This document shows, piece by piece, positions 1 to 6,436 of a stretch of 24,132 bases of DNA; position 1 is the first letter of the stretch; each line of letters opens with the position of its first letter. The position numbers were made by a program, and so were the translations under genes. Below the pieces are notes generated by a model. It was not told the DNA's origin, did not search any database, and saw nothing but the letters and a program-made list of their open reading frames with translations. This DNA is from JBJEFI01 sp051873875 (GTDB taxonomy: Bacteria; Bacillota; Bacilli; Bacillales; Bacillaceae_G). Where the stretch lies: NCBI GenBank assembly GCA_051873875.1, contig JBJEFI010000167.1, forward strand, positions 1 through 24,132, given 5' to 3'.

Positions 1-101
1 CCTTCAAGAATTTTTCTAACTGAAGAGAATAAAACCGCCAATTTTTTTACAGCCGAGGAATGAATACCACAAAAAAATAGTTATCGCGCTATTTTAAATG
101 A

Positions 102-269
102 TTTTTCGATATTTACGGTCACTCTTTTAAAGAGTTAGAAGAAGAATCTGTAACAGCATTTAAGCTTTCATTAAGTGCAGTTGGGGGGACTTTTAAAAAA
201 ACATGCCTCACCCCCTTGTTATATCAACGATTTTTAATACTACAGAGTTCTACAGCCGTTAATAATTAA
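102..269 (+). pseudogene. Possible decayed C-terminus of a tyrosine recombinase
   Basis: An open stretch with no start codon runs from just after a stop at 99-101 to a TAA at 267-269, directly before a terminator. Its first residues, FFDIYGHSFKELEEE, resemble the end of phage-type integrases, where a YGH-like motif carries the catalytic tyrosine and is followed by an acidic helix. The rest of the reading (through about residue 55) matches nothing I recognise, and the upstream frame is broken: frame 1 is open for only 20 codons from the window edge to a TGA at 61. This is inference from one short motif. It could equally be non-coding DNA. Confidence 0.25.
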
Positions 270-297
270 ACCCCTTCATCTAATAAAGGGGTTTTTT
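269..297. terminator. Rho-independent terminator, probably bidirectional
   Basis: An 8-bp perfect stem (AACCCCTT 269-276 with AAGGGGTT 286-293) is followed by a T-run on the + strand. On the - strand the stem is followed by TTTAATTATT, a weaker tail that could end the small gene stopping at 305. Confidence 0.75.
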
Positions 298-304
298 ATT
301 TCTT

Positions 305-445
305 TTATCTTGGGTATTTTAACTTCATGGGATCTACATGGTTACTATTTTTTTGCTTTTGCCTAGTTTCTGCTTTATCATTTGCGCTGACATGATTGGC
401 ATCACTTGGTAAATTCTTTTTAGAACGGCCAATTCCATTGCTCAT
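305..445 (-). CDS. Small basic hydrophilic protein, 46 aa, unknown function
   Basis: The start is the ATG at 445, preceded by a very strong AAAGGAGGGA Shine-Dalgarno. A longer reading from a TTG at 502 has no ribosome site of its own and would translate straight through this one, so it is rejected. The product begins MSNGIGRSKKN and ends DPMKLKYPR. It is rich in K, N, R, S and D, has no hydrophobic segment and no cysteine. The composition resembles the minor small acid-soluble spore proteins of Bacillus, but I cannot assign it to a named family. It ends just before the terminator at 269-293. Confidence 0.65.
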   Translation of the reverse strand: MSNGIGRSKKNLPSDANHVSANDKAETRQKQKNSNHVDPMKLKYPR

Positions 446-610
446 TTTTCTCCCTCCTTTTATCATTTCTTGAACTTCTCTTCTTGTATACCCTTTCATC
501 AAAGAGAAGCTTCGTTTTATTTTTCCCTTCCTTTCTTATTCTAAAAGTAGGCAGTCTGTTATTTTTTTGATAGGATTATAAATATGCATTTCAATAAAAG
601 GAGGGATTTG

Positions 611-1093
611 ATGTTTGCAAAAACAGCTTATACAAAATCAAAAGAAGAAAATTACATAACCGTAATTAATCAATTAAAACACTTAATAATGAATGAAAAA
701 AATACCATTGCTAATTTGGCAAATGCATCTGCTTTGTTAAATCAGTTTTTAGAGGACGTTAATTGGGTTGGCTTTTATCTTACAGAAGATGACAATACAC
801 TTGTATTAGGTCCATTCCAAGGGTTACCAGCATGTATTCGTATTCCATTTAGCAAAGGAGTTTGCGGTGCTGCCGCAACAACGAAAACAACGCAACGTGT
901 CGCCGATGTTCATACATTTCCTGGACATATCGCTTGTGATGGGGCAACTAATTCAGAAATCGTCATTCCAATGATTGTTGATGAAAAAGTAATTGGTGTA
1001 TTAGATATTGATAGTCCTTCTAAAAATCGCTTTGATGAAATAGATGAAAAATATCTTACTTTATTCGTAGAACAACTACTAGCAAATCATTAA
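611..1093 (+). CDS. ytsP: Free methionine-(R)-sulfoxide reductase (GAF domain)
   Basis: This 160-aa protein is a single GAF domain of the fRMsr type, a cytosolic enzyme that reduces free methionine-(R)-sulfoxide to methionine. Three cysteines, C75 (PACIRIP), C85 (KGVCGAA) and C109 (GHIACDG), are spaced 10 and 24 residues apart. That is the same spacing as the catalytic and resolving cysteines of E. coli YebR (C84, C94, C118), so the enzyme looks active rather than a bare ligand-binding GAF. The start ATG at 611 follows AAAGGAGGGA with a 5-base spacer; an in-frame ATG at 584 lacks a ribosome site. B. subtilis YtsP is the named relative. It is convergent with tyrS and shares a terminator with it. 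Confidence 0.88.
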   Translation: MFAKTAYTKSKEENYITVINQLKHLIMNEKNTIANLANASALLNQFLEDVNWVGFYLTEDDNTLVLGPFQGLPACIRIPFSKGVCGAAATTKTTQRVADVHTFPGHIACDGATNSEIVIPMIVDEKVIGVLDIDSPSKNRFDEIDEKYLTLFVEQLLANH

Positions 1094-1094
1094 A

Positions 1095-1126
1095 AAAGCT
1101 CACACAAAATTAAATGTGTGAGCTTT
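1095..1126. terminator. Bidirectional terminator between ytsP and tyrS
   Basis: An 11-bp stem (1095-1105 with 1116-1126, core AGCTCACAC/GTGTGAGCT) sits between two convergent stops. On the - strand it is followed by six T, making it a strong tyrS terminator; the + strand tail CTTTCCTTCT is weaker. Confidence 0.88.
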
Positions 1127-1138
1127 CCTTCTATATTA

Positions 1139-2395
1139 TTAGTATTTAATTAACGTGTATTTTTTCTTACCACGACGGATAATTGTAAATTGATCTTCAA
1201 TACGATCTTTTCCTGTTAATACGTATTGTAATTCTTGAATACGTTCACCATTTACATAAATAGCACCGTTTTGAATATCTTCACGAGCTTGACGTTTTGA
1301 TGGAGAAATTTTTGCATTTACTAATAAATCTAATAAACTTACTTCCCCTTCTTCTTTTACGTCAAATGAAGGTACATCTTTGAAGCCTTGTTTAATTTCT
1401 GCAGCTGTTAAATCAGCAACAGAGCCACTAAATAATGCTTCTGAAATTTTGATTGCTTGTGCTAACGCTTCTTCACCGTGAACAAGTTTTGTTACTTCCG
1501 CTGCTAATGCTTTTTGAGCTGCACGTTTTTCAGGTGCTTCTGCCATTTGTTTTTCTAATCCAAGAATTTCTTCATGAGATAAGAATGTAAATGTACGAAC
1601 ATAGTTCATTGCATCACGGTCATCTGTGTTAATCCAGAATTGGTAGAATTCATAAGGCGTTGTTTTTTCTGGGTCTAACCAAATTGCGCCACCTTCTGTT
1701 TTACCAAATTTGGTACCATCTGCTTTTGTAACAAGTGGCACTGTTAAGCCGAATGCTTTTGCATCTTCTTCTGATTTACGAATTAATTCAAGACCTGCTG
1801 TAATGTTCCCCCATTGGTCACTACCACCAATTTGTAATTTCACGCCATGGTCTTGGTATAATTTTAAGAAATCGTATGATTGTAAAATCATGTAACTAAA
1901 TTCTGTGAATGAAATACCTGCTTCTAAACGGGAAGCAACAGAGTCTTTTGCTAACATGTAGTTTAGACCAAAGTTTTTCCCAACATCACGTAAGAATGTA
2001 ATCACGTCTAATTGACCAGTCCAGTCATAGTTGTTTACAACCGTCGCTGCATTTTCACCTTCAAAATCTAAAAAGCGAACTAATTGATTTTTAATACGTT
2101 CACTGTACATTTGAACTGTTTCAGTTGTGTTTAATGTACGCTCTGCCTTTTTCCCACTTGGGTCACCAATCATTCCTGTTGCCCCACCAACAAGTGCAAC
2201 AGGTTTGTGACCTGCAAGTTGGAATCTTTTTAACATTAAGATTGGTAGTAAGTGTCCAATGTGTAAACTGTCTCCTGTTGGATCAAATCCACAGTATAAG
2301 CTTACAGACTCATCGTTTAATAATTTTGTTAAGCCTTCTTCGTCAGTCATTTGATTTAATAAACCACGAAATTGTAAATCTTTTAAAATATCCAT
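1139..2395 (-). CDS. tyrS: Tyrosyl-tRNA synthetase
   Basis: This 418-aa class I aminoacyl-tRNA synthetase charges tRNA-Tyr in the cytosol. The HIGH signature is at residues 45-48 in a DPTGDSLHIGHLLP context. The tyrosine/ATP pocket segment QIGGSDQWGNITAG is at 188-201, and the KMSKS-equivalent KFGKT is at 229-233. The last ~65 residues form an S4-like RNA-binding domain (SPSKRQAREDI...GAIYVNGERI). Length is normal for the bacterial TyrRS of B. subtilis and Geobacillus. The ATG at 2395 is preceded by AAAAGGAGAGA. A T-box leader about 150 bases upstream carries a TAC specifier, so expression should rise when uncharged tRNA-Tyr accumulates. In B. subtilis tyrS adjoins acsA; here a PBP gene and a second T-box separate them. 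Confidence 0.97.
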   Translation of the reverse strand: MDILKDLQFRGLLNQMTDEEGLTKLLNDESVSLYCGFDPTGDSLHIGHLLPILMLKRFQLAGHKPVALVGGATGMIGDPSGKKAERTLNTTETVQMYSERIKNQLVRFLDFEGENAATVVNNYDWTGQLDVITFLRDVGKNFGLNYMLAKDSVASRLEAGISFTEFSYMILQSYDFLKLYQDHGVKLQIGGSDQWGNITAGLELIRKSEEDAKAFGLTVPLVTKADGTKFGKTEGGAIWLDPEKTTPYEFYQFWINTDDRDAMNYVRTFTFLSHEEILGLEKQMAEAPEKRAAQKALAAEVTKLVHGEEALAQAIKISEALFSGSVADLTAAEIKQGFKDVPSFDVKEEGEVSLLDLLVNAKISPSKRQAREDIQNGAIYVNGERIQELQYVLTGKDRIEDQFTIIRRGKKKYTLIKY

Positions 2396-2552
2396 GTTGT
2401 TCTCTCCTTTTTTCTAATAAAATGTAAATCCCATTAGCAGATAGGTTTCGACTGATAATTAATTACGAATGGTTTATTACCGCTTCTTATCTTCTACATT
2501 ATTCCCTAACATTAATGTACTTTGAAGTAGAAGCTCTCCTTTATTTGGACAA

Positions 2553-2810
2553 TAAAAAACGCCCCTACTGTTAACCAGTAGGGACGCAGAAATTATTAAT
2601 TAAGCGCGGTACCACCCTAATTGTGAAGAGAAATTCTTCACCACTTCATTGCATAACGGCTCTTCACCGTCTTTTGATTATCACCAAAAGAAACTCCAGG
2701 ACGTAATTCATAAATAAAAATGTATCAGTTTTCACCAACCACTGACTCTCTATAAGCATTCTTTATTTACTACTTCAACCTTTCAACGTATATTATTAAG
2801 ATGTATTACT
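2553..2810 (-). promoter_or_regulatory. T-box riboswitch (Tyr) of tyrS
   Basis: Read on the - strand, the leader has an AGAGAG element (2751-2746), a GGTTGGTG stem I segment, and a specifier region GAAT-TAC-G with TAC (Tyr) at 2705-2703. The T-box AGGGTGGTACCGCGC lies at 2618-2604. It ends in an intrinsic terminator, GCGTCCCTACTG paired with CAGTAGGGGCG, then TTTTTTATT, at 2586-2553. The T-box sequence can compete with the terminator in the usual way. The specifier agrees with the downstream tyrS. Confidence 0.95.
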
Positions 2811-2814
2811 GATT

Positions 2815-2844
2815 TTTATATCATTATTTCTACTCACTTGTCAA
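2815..2844 (-). promoter_or_regulatory. SigA promoter of the tyrS T-box transcript
   Basis: TTGACA (2844-2839) is separated by 18 bases from TATAAA (2820-2815) on the - strand. Transcription would begin near 2808, directly before the T-box stem I. Confidence 0.7.
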
Positions 2845-2906
2845 ATTTATTTTCATTTTTTATCATGTGCAATCTAAAAAAATGTAAAATAAACTCGAAT
2901 AGATTA

Positions 2907-2915
2907 TGATATAAT
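2907..2915 (+). promoter_or_regulatory. Extended -10 promoter of the PBP gene
   Basis: TGATATAAT is a perfect extended -10 (TGnTATAAT) 24 bases before the start codon. No good -35 is visible. It diverges from the tyrS promoter 60 bases away. Confidence 0.6.
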
Positions 2916-2938
2916 CATACTAGCTTAAGGGGGTCATT

Positions 2939-5845
2939 ATGAAAAATAAAGTTACCATATATATACAAAATTTATTAAAAAAAATATGGACTGAACGAAG
3001 CTTTCGTTTATCCATTGATATCTTTCGAAACTTGATAAAAACATTAGCTATCATTTTTGTACTCCTTTGTATGTTTGGAGCAGGAATTGGCGCTGGTTAT
3101 TTCGCCTCCCTCGTTCGCAATGAACCATTAAAAACAAAAAGTGAATTAGCAACAGACATTTATCAATATGAGGAAGCAACAGAATTGTATTTAGCAGGAA
3201 ATGATTATTTAGGAACACTCCGCACCGACCTATACCGTCAACATGTATCCATCGATAACATTTCTCCACACATTCTAGATGCAATTGTTGCCACAGAAGA
3301 TGAACATTTTTATGAGCATAATGGGGTTGTACCAAAGGCTGTCTTCCGAGCAATTTTCCAGGAAGCTGCAAATACTTCTATGCAAAGTGGAGGTAGTACA
3401 TTAACTCAACAGCTTATTAAAAACCAAATGCTTACAAATGACGTTAGCTTTGACCGTAAAGCAAAAGAAATTTTATTAGCAATGCGAGTAGAGAAACTAT
3501 TTAGTAAAGATGAAATTCTTGAAGCGTATTTAAACGTCGTTCCTTTTGGTCGTAATTCTTCTGGTCAGAACATTGCCGGTATCCAAAGTGCCGCAAAAGG
3601 AGTTTTTGGAAAAAACGCGAAAGACGTTTCAATTCCACAAGCAGCCTTTTTAGCCGGTCTTCCTCAAAGTCCGTTTGGATATACTCCATTTACTCAAGAG
3701 GGAAAATCAAAAGATAATCTTGAACCCGGTTTAAACCGAATGAAAATTGTATTAAAAAGCATGTTAAGAGCTGGTAAGATTACAGAAAAAGAATATAACA
3801 ATGCCATTAAATATGACATTACAAAAGACTTTATTAAGCCAGTTCCAGCACCAACTGAAAAATATCCATATTTAACAGATGAAATTGAGCGCCGTTCATT
3901 AGATATTTTAGTTGAAATTCTTGCTAAAAAAGATGGATATGAACTTAAAGATTTAGAGCAAAATAATACGTTAAAGAAAGATTATTATACAATTGCGAAT
4001 CGTGATCTTCGTCAAAATGGGTATAAAATTTATACAACCGTTGATCGAAAAATTTATGATGCAATGCAAAAAGTGAAAGACAACTATTATTTTGGTCCAA
4101 AAAAATATAGTAAACTAGCAAAAAAAGAGTTACCTATTGAAGTAGGGGCAATGTTAATTGATAACAATACAGGTGGTATCTTGAGCTTTGTTGGTGGACG
4201 AGATCATAAACAGCAACAAGTAAATCACGCAACACAAACACCTCGTCAAAATGGTTCAACAATGAAACCTTTACTTGTATACGCTCCTGCAATTGAAGAA
4301 GGGTTATTACAGCCAGGAATGTTAGTAGCTGACGTTCCGACTACTTTCCATATACCAGGACAAAAAGCTTATTCACCAAATAACTTTGACTTTCAATTTC
4401 ATGGATTATTGCCTGCCCGTGCTGCTTTAGCAGAATCCTATAACTTACCTGTTTTACGTATGTACTACAACATGCAAAAACTAGGATTAGAACCAATGCA
4501 ATATTTAGAACAAATGGGTTTCAATGACCTTTCACCAACAGATTATGGTCCATTATCTACTTCACTTGGTGGATTAACAACAGGTGTTACAGTTGAAGAC
4601 AACGTCAATGCTTATACAACTTTTGCCAATGGTGGACAATTTGTTGATGCCTATATGGTTGAACGCATCGTTGATAAAAATGGCAAGGAAATTTACAAAC
4701 ATAAAGTAGAAAAGAAAAAAATATTTAGTCCCGAAACAGCTTACTTAACGATTGATATGATGCGTGATACGACTCAATATGGTACAGGTGCATCTCTTCA
4801 TCGTCGCATGAATTATTCAAGTGACTGGGCTGCTAAATCAGGGACAACAAATGACCAAAAAGACGTATGGTTTATGGCAACCAATCCAAGTGTTACATTT
4901 GGAACTTGGTTAGGATATGACCAACCTATGTACTTGCCTTATGGTACAGCGTTAAAAAATATGATTGTTTGGACCGAGTTTATGAATGCTGCTTATAAAG
5001 CTGCACCAAATAAAGTTGGAGCAAATAAAACATTTAAAAAACCAAGTGGTGTTGAATATCGTTCTTTCTGTACTCCTACTGGTGGCGCTCCGACAGCAGC
5101 CTGTGCAAAAGCTGGATTAGTAAAAACAGATTTATTTAATAAGAATTTTAGAGCTTCGACAAACAATGTTCTATTCGAAGAAAAATCATATGTAACAATT
5201 AAAAATAAAGCATATGCTGTTTTCCCATCAACACCAAAAGAATTTGTACAATCAGGCTTTACCCTAGGAACTGGTGGATATTCCTTTACCTTAGGATTAA
5301 AAGGTTACCAAGAAAGTAGTACAGTTCCACAAATTCTCGGTGAAAAAGTATTAACGTTAGAAAAACCAGAAAACATTAGTGATGGTCGTAAACCAAGCAG
5401 TGTAGCGAATATTCAATATAAAAATAATGTTTTAACATGGTCTGCTAATAAAGAAAGAGACATTATTGGCTACTATATCTATCGATTTGATCGTGGTTCT
5501 CAAGTACCTAAAAAGGTCCGCACTGTTCGAGCAACTGAGGGATTACGATTAAAATTAAGTGGTAATGAAAATGTTACTTATTCTGTAACTGCCGTTGATA
5601 TTACAGGAAGTGAATCGCAGCTTATTATACCAAAATTCCCAGATGCGCAAAAGCCACCTGAACAAAAACCACCTACTACCGGTGGGAACAAACCAACAAA
5701 TCCGCCTCCTACTGGTGGAACTAATCCAACAACACCGCCTACTAATAACGGTGGTAATAACCCATCAACTCCACCAAACAACAATGGCGGTCAAGATGGT
5801 ACACAAAGTTCCACAACTGATGGAAATAATAATACGAGCGATTAA
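2939..5845 (+). CDS. Class A bifunctional penicillin-binding protein (PBP1A-like)
   Basis: This 968-aa protein polymerises and cross-links peptidoglycan outside the membrane. A cytoplasmic tail is followed by one membrane segment at about 33-59. The GT51 glycosyltransferase shows EDEHFYEHNG (catalytic E120), GGSTLTQQ (151-158) and the EAYLNVVPFG segment (about 195-204). The transpeptidase shows all three motifs: STMK (S440-K443), SYN (500-502) and KSGT (633-636). A fibronectin-III-like segment (about 818-893) is followed by a 70-residue tail of Pro, Gly, Thr and Asn repeats. C711 and C722 could form an extracytoplasmic disulfide. AAGGGGG precedes the ATG. I cannot tell which B. subtilis paralogue it matches. 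A PBP gene is not at this locus in B. subtilis as I recall it. Confidence 0.95.
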   Translation: MKNKVTIYIQNLLKKIWTERSFRLSIDIFRNLIKTLAIIFVLLCMFGAGIGAGYFASLVRNEPLKTKSELATDIYQYEEATELYLAGNDYLGTLRTDLYRQHVSIDNISPHILDAIVATEDEHFYEHNGVVPKAVFRAIFQEAANTSMQSGGSTLTQQLIKNQMLTNDVSFDRKAKEILLAMRVEKLFSKDEILEAYLNVVPFGRNSSGQNIAGIQSAAKGVFGKNAKDVSIPQAAFLAGLPQSPFGYTPFTQEGKSKDNLEPGLNRMKIVLKSMLRAGKITEKEYNNAIKYDITKDFIKPVPAPTEKYPYLTDEIERRSLDILVEILAKKDGYELKDLEQNNTLKKDYYTIANRDLRQNGYKIYTTVDRKIYDAMQKVKDNYYFGPKKYSKLAKKELPIEVGAMLIDNNTGGILSFVGGRDHKQQQVNHATQTPRQNGSTMKPLLVYAPAIEEGLLQPGMLVADVPTTFHIPGQKAYSPNNFDFQFHGLLPARAALAESYNLPVLRMYYNMQKLGLEPMQYLEQMGFNDLSPTDYGPLSTSLGGLTTGVTVEDNVNAYTTFANGGQFVDAYMVERIVDKNGKEIYKHKVEKKKIFSPETAYLTIDMMRDTTQYGTGASLHRRMNYSSDWAAKSGTTNDQKDVWFMATNPSVTFGTWLGYDQPMYLPYGTALKNMIVWTEFMNAAYKAAPNKVGANKTFKKPSGVEYRSFCTPTGGAPTAACAKAGLVKTDLFNKNFRASTNNVLFEEKSYVTIKNKAYAVFPSTPKEFVQSGFTLGTGGYSFTLGLKGYQESSTVPQILGEKVLTLEKPENISDGRKPSSVANIQYKNNVLTWSANKERDIIGYYIYRFDRGSQVPKKVRTVRATEGLRLKLSGNENVTYSVTAVDITGSESQLIIPKFPDAQKPPEQKPPTTGGNKPTNPPPTGGTNPTTPPTNNGGNNPSTPPNNNGGQDGTQSSTTDGNNNTSD

Positions 5846-5887
5846 AACTACTAAACTTTCAATTTTAATCAAAAGTAGCTTTCAAAA

Positions 5888-5919
5888 GGCGTTGCAATAA
5901 TTATTGCAGCACCTTTTTT
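5888..5919 (+). terminator. Terminator of the PBP gene
   Basis: The stem is built around TGCAATAA/TTATTGCA (5893-5908), with outer GG/CC pairs, and is followed by seven T. On the - strand the hairpin is followed by CCTTTTG, so it may also slow transcription arriving from the orphan T-box. Confidence 0.85.
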
Positions 5920-6029
5920 ATTATAAATATGAAATCGTTGCAAACTTCTATTTTTCAGCTATTCTTCAACGAACAACATTTTAAATTTTTTATTAATCTA
6001 ACAAAATAACCTTTCCATCTAAAGCACAC

Positions 6030-6306
6030 AAAACCCCGTCCCTCTAAACAAGGGACGGGGTTAACCGCGATACCACCCTAATTCTATTGAAAACAGTTCG
6101 TTCATCAATAACACTCAGCAACGTACAATCATACGTGTTCCTTTTAACGGTAGACACCCGTTCAAGCTTACTTGGATTTTCAACTCGACTTCTCGGAGAG
6201 GATTTTCACCTATGAACTGAATACCGATTTTCAGCATCTATTGGCTCTCTGTAGAACAGCATCATAACTTACTCTTTCTCATCATTGAATTTGTACGCTT
6301 TAATTG
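6030..6306 (-). promoter_or_regulatory. Orphan T-box riboswitch (specifier probably ATC, Ile)
   Basis: Read on the - strand, the leader has AGAGAG (6250-6245), a stem I segment ending in GTGAAAATCCTCTCCGAG, a T-box AGGGTGGTATCGCGG at 6079-6065, and a strong terminator (CCCCGTCCC with GGGACGGGG, 6060-6034, then TTTT). Lining up the specifier with the tyrS leader (GAAN then codon) gives ATC, Ile, at 6203-6201; AAT (Asn) is the alternative. The T-box differs from the usual GGTACCGCGG by one base (C to T). No gene lies downstream on this strand: what follows is 185 bases without an ORF and then the antisense strand of the PBP gene. acsA ends upstream with its own terminator. Confidence 0.9.
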
Positions 6307-6312
6307 GAAATA

Positions 6313-6342
6313 ATTATAGTGTAAGAAAATTTATACTATCAA
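6313..6342 (-). promoter_or_regulatory. SigA promoter of the orphan T-box
   Basis: TTGATA (6342-6337), an 18-base spacer and a perfect TATAAT (6318-6313) lie about 60 bases before the AGAGAG element. The element therefore looks transcribed independently of acsA. Confidence 0.75.
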
Positions 6343-6385
6343 ATTAATCAAAATTTTCAAAGGTTATTTTCAGAAGAATAATCAC

Positions 6386-6415
6386 GAAAAATCCACAAAA
6401 CAAATTTGTGGATTT
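6386..6415 (-). terminator. Terminator of acsA
   Basis: AAATCCACAAA (6389-6399) pairs with TTTGTGGATTT (6405-6415). On the - strand the stem leads into TTTTTCG, 22 bases after the acsA stop. It separates acsA from the T-box promoter. Confidence 0.85.
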
Positions 6416-6436
6416 TCTTTACTATAACTTAATTTA

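Noticed and set aside
305..502. Longer 65-aa reading of the small - strand gene from a TTG at 502
   Set aside because: It has no ribosome site and would place the very strong AAAGGAGGGA inside the coding region; the ATG at 445 is the natural start.
584..610. N-terminal extension of ytsP from ATG 584
   Set aside because: The only good ribosome site lies inside it, just before the ATG at 611.
2125..2427. 100-aa + strand ORF over tyrS
   Set aside because: It lies opposite a well-recognised synthetase gene, has no ribosome site and its translation looks random.
5578..5784. Short tandem PPT/GG repeats as a possible CRISPR or minisatellite
   Set aside because: The repeats are irregular and lie inside the PBP coding sequence as a low-complexity protein tail; no direct-repeat/spacer pattern exists in the window.
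5595..5900. ORFs opposite or out of frame in the Pro/Gly/Thr-rich tail of the PBP
   Set aside because: Repetitive codons create open frames in other registers; the PBP frame has full domain support.
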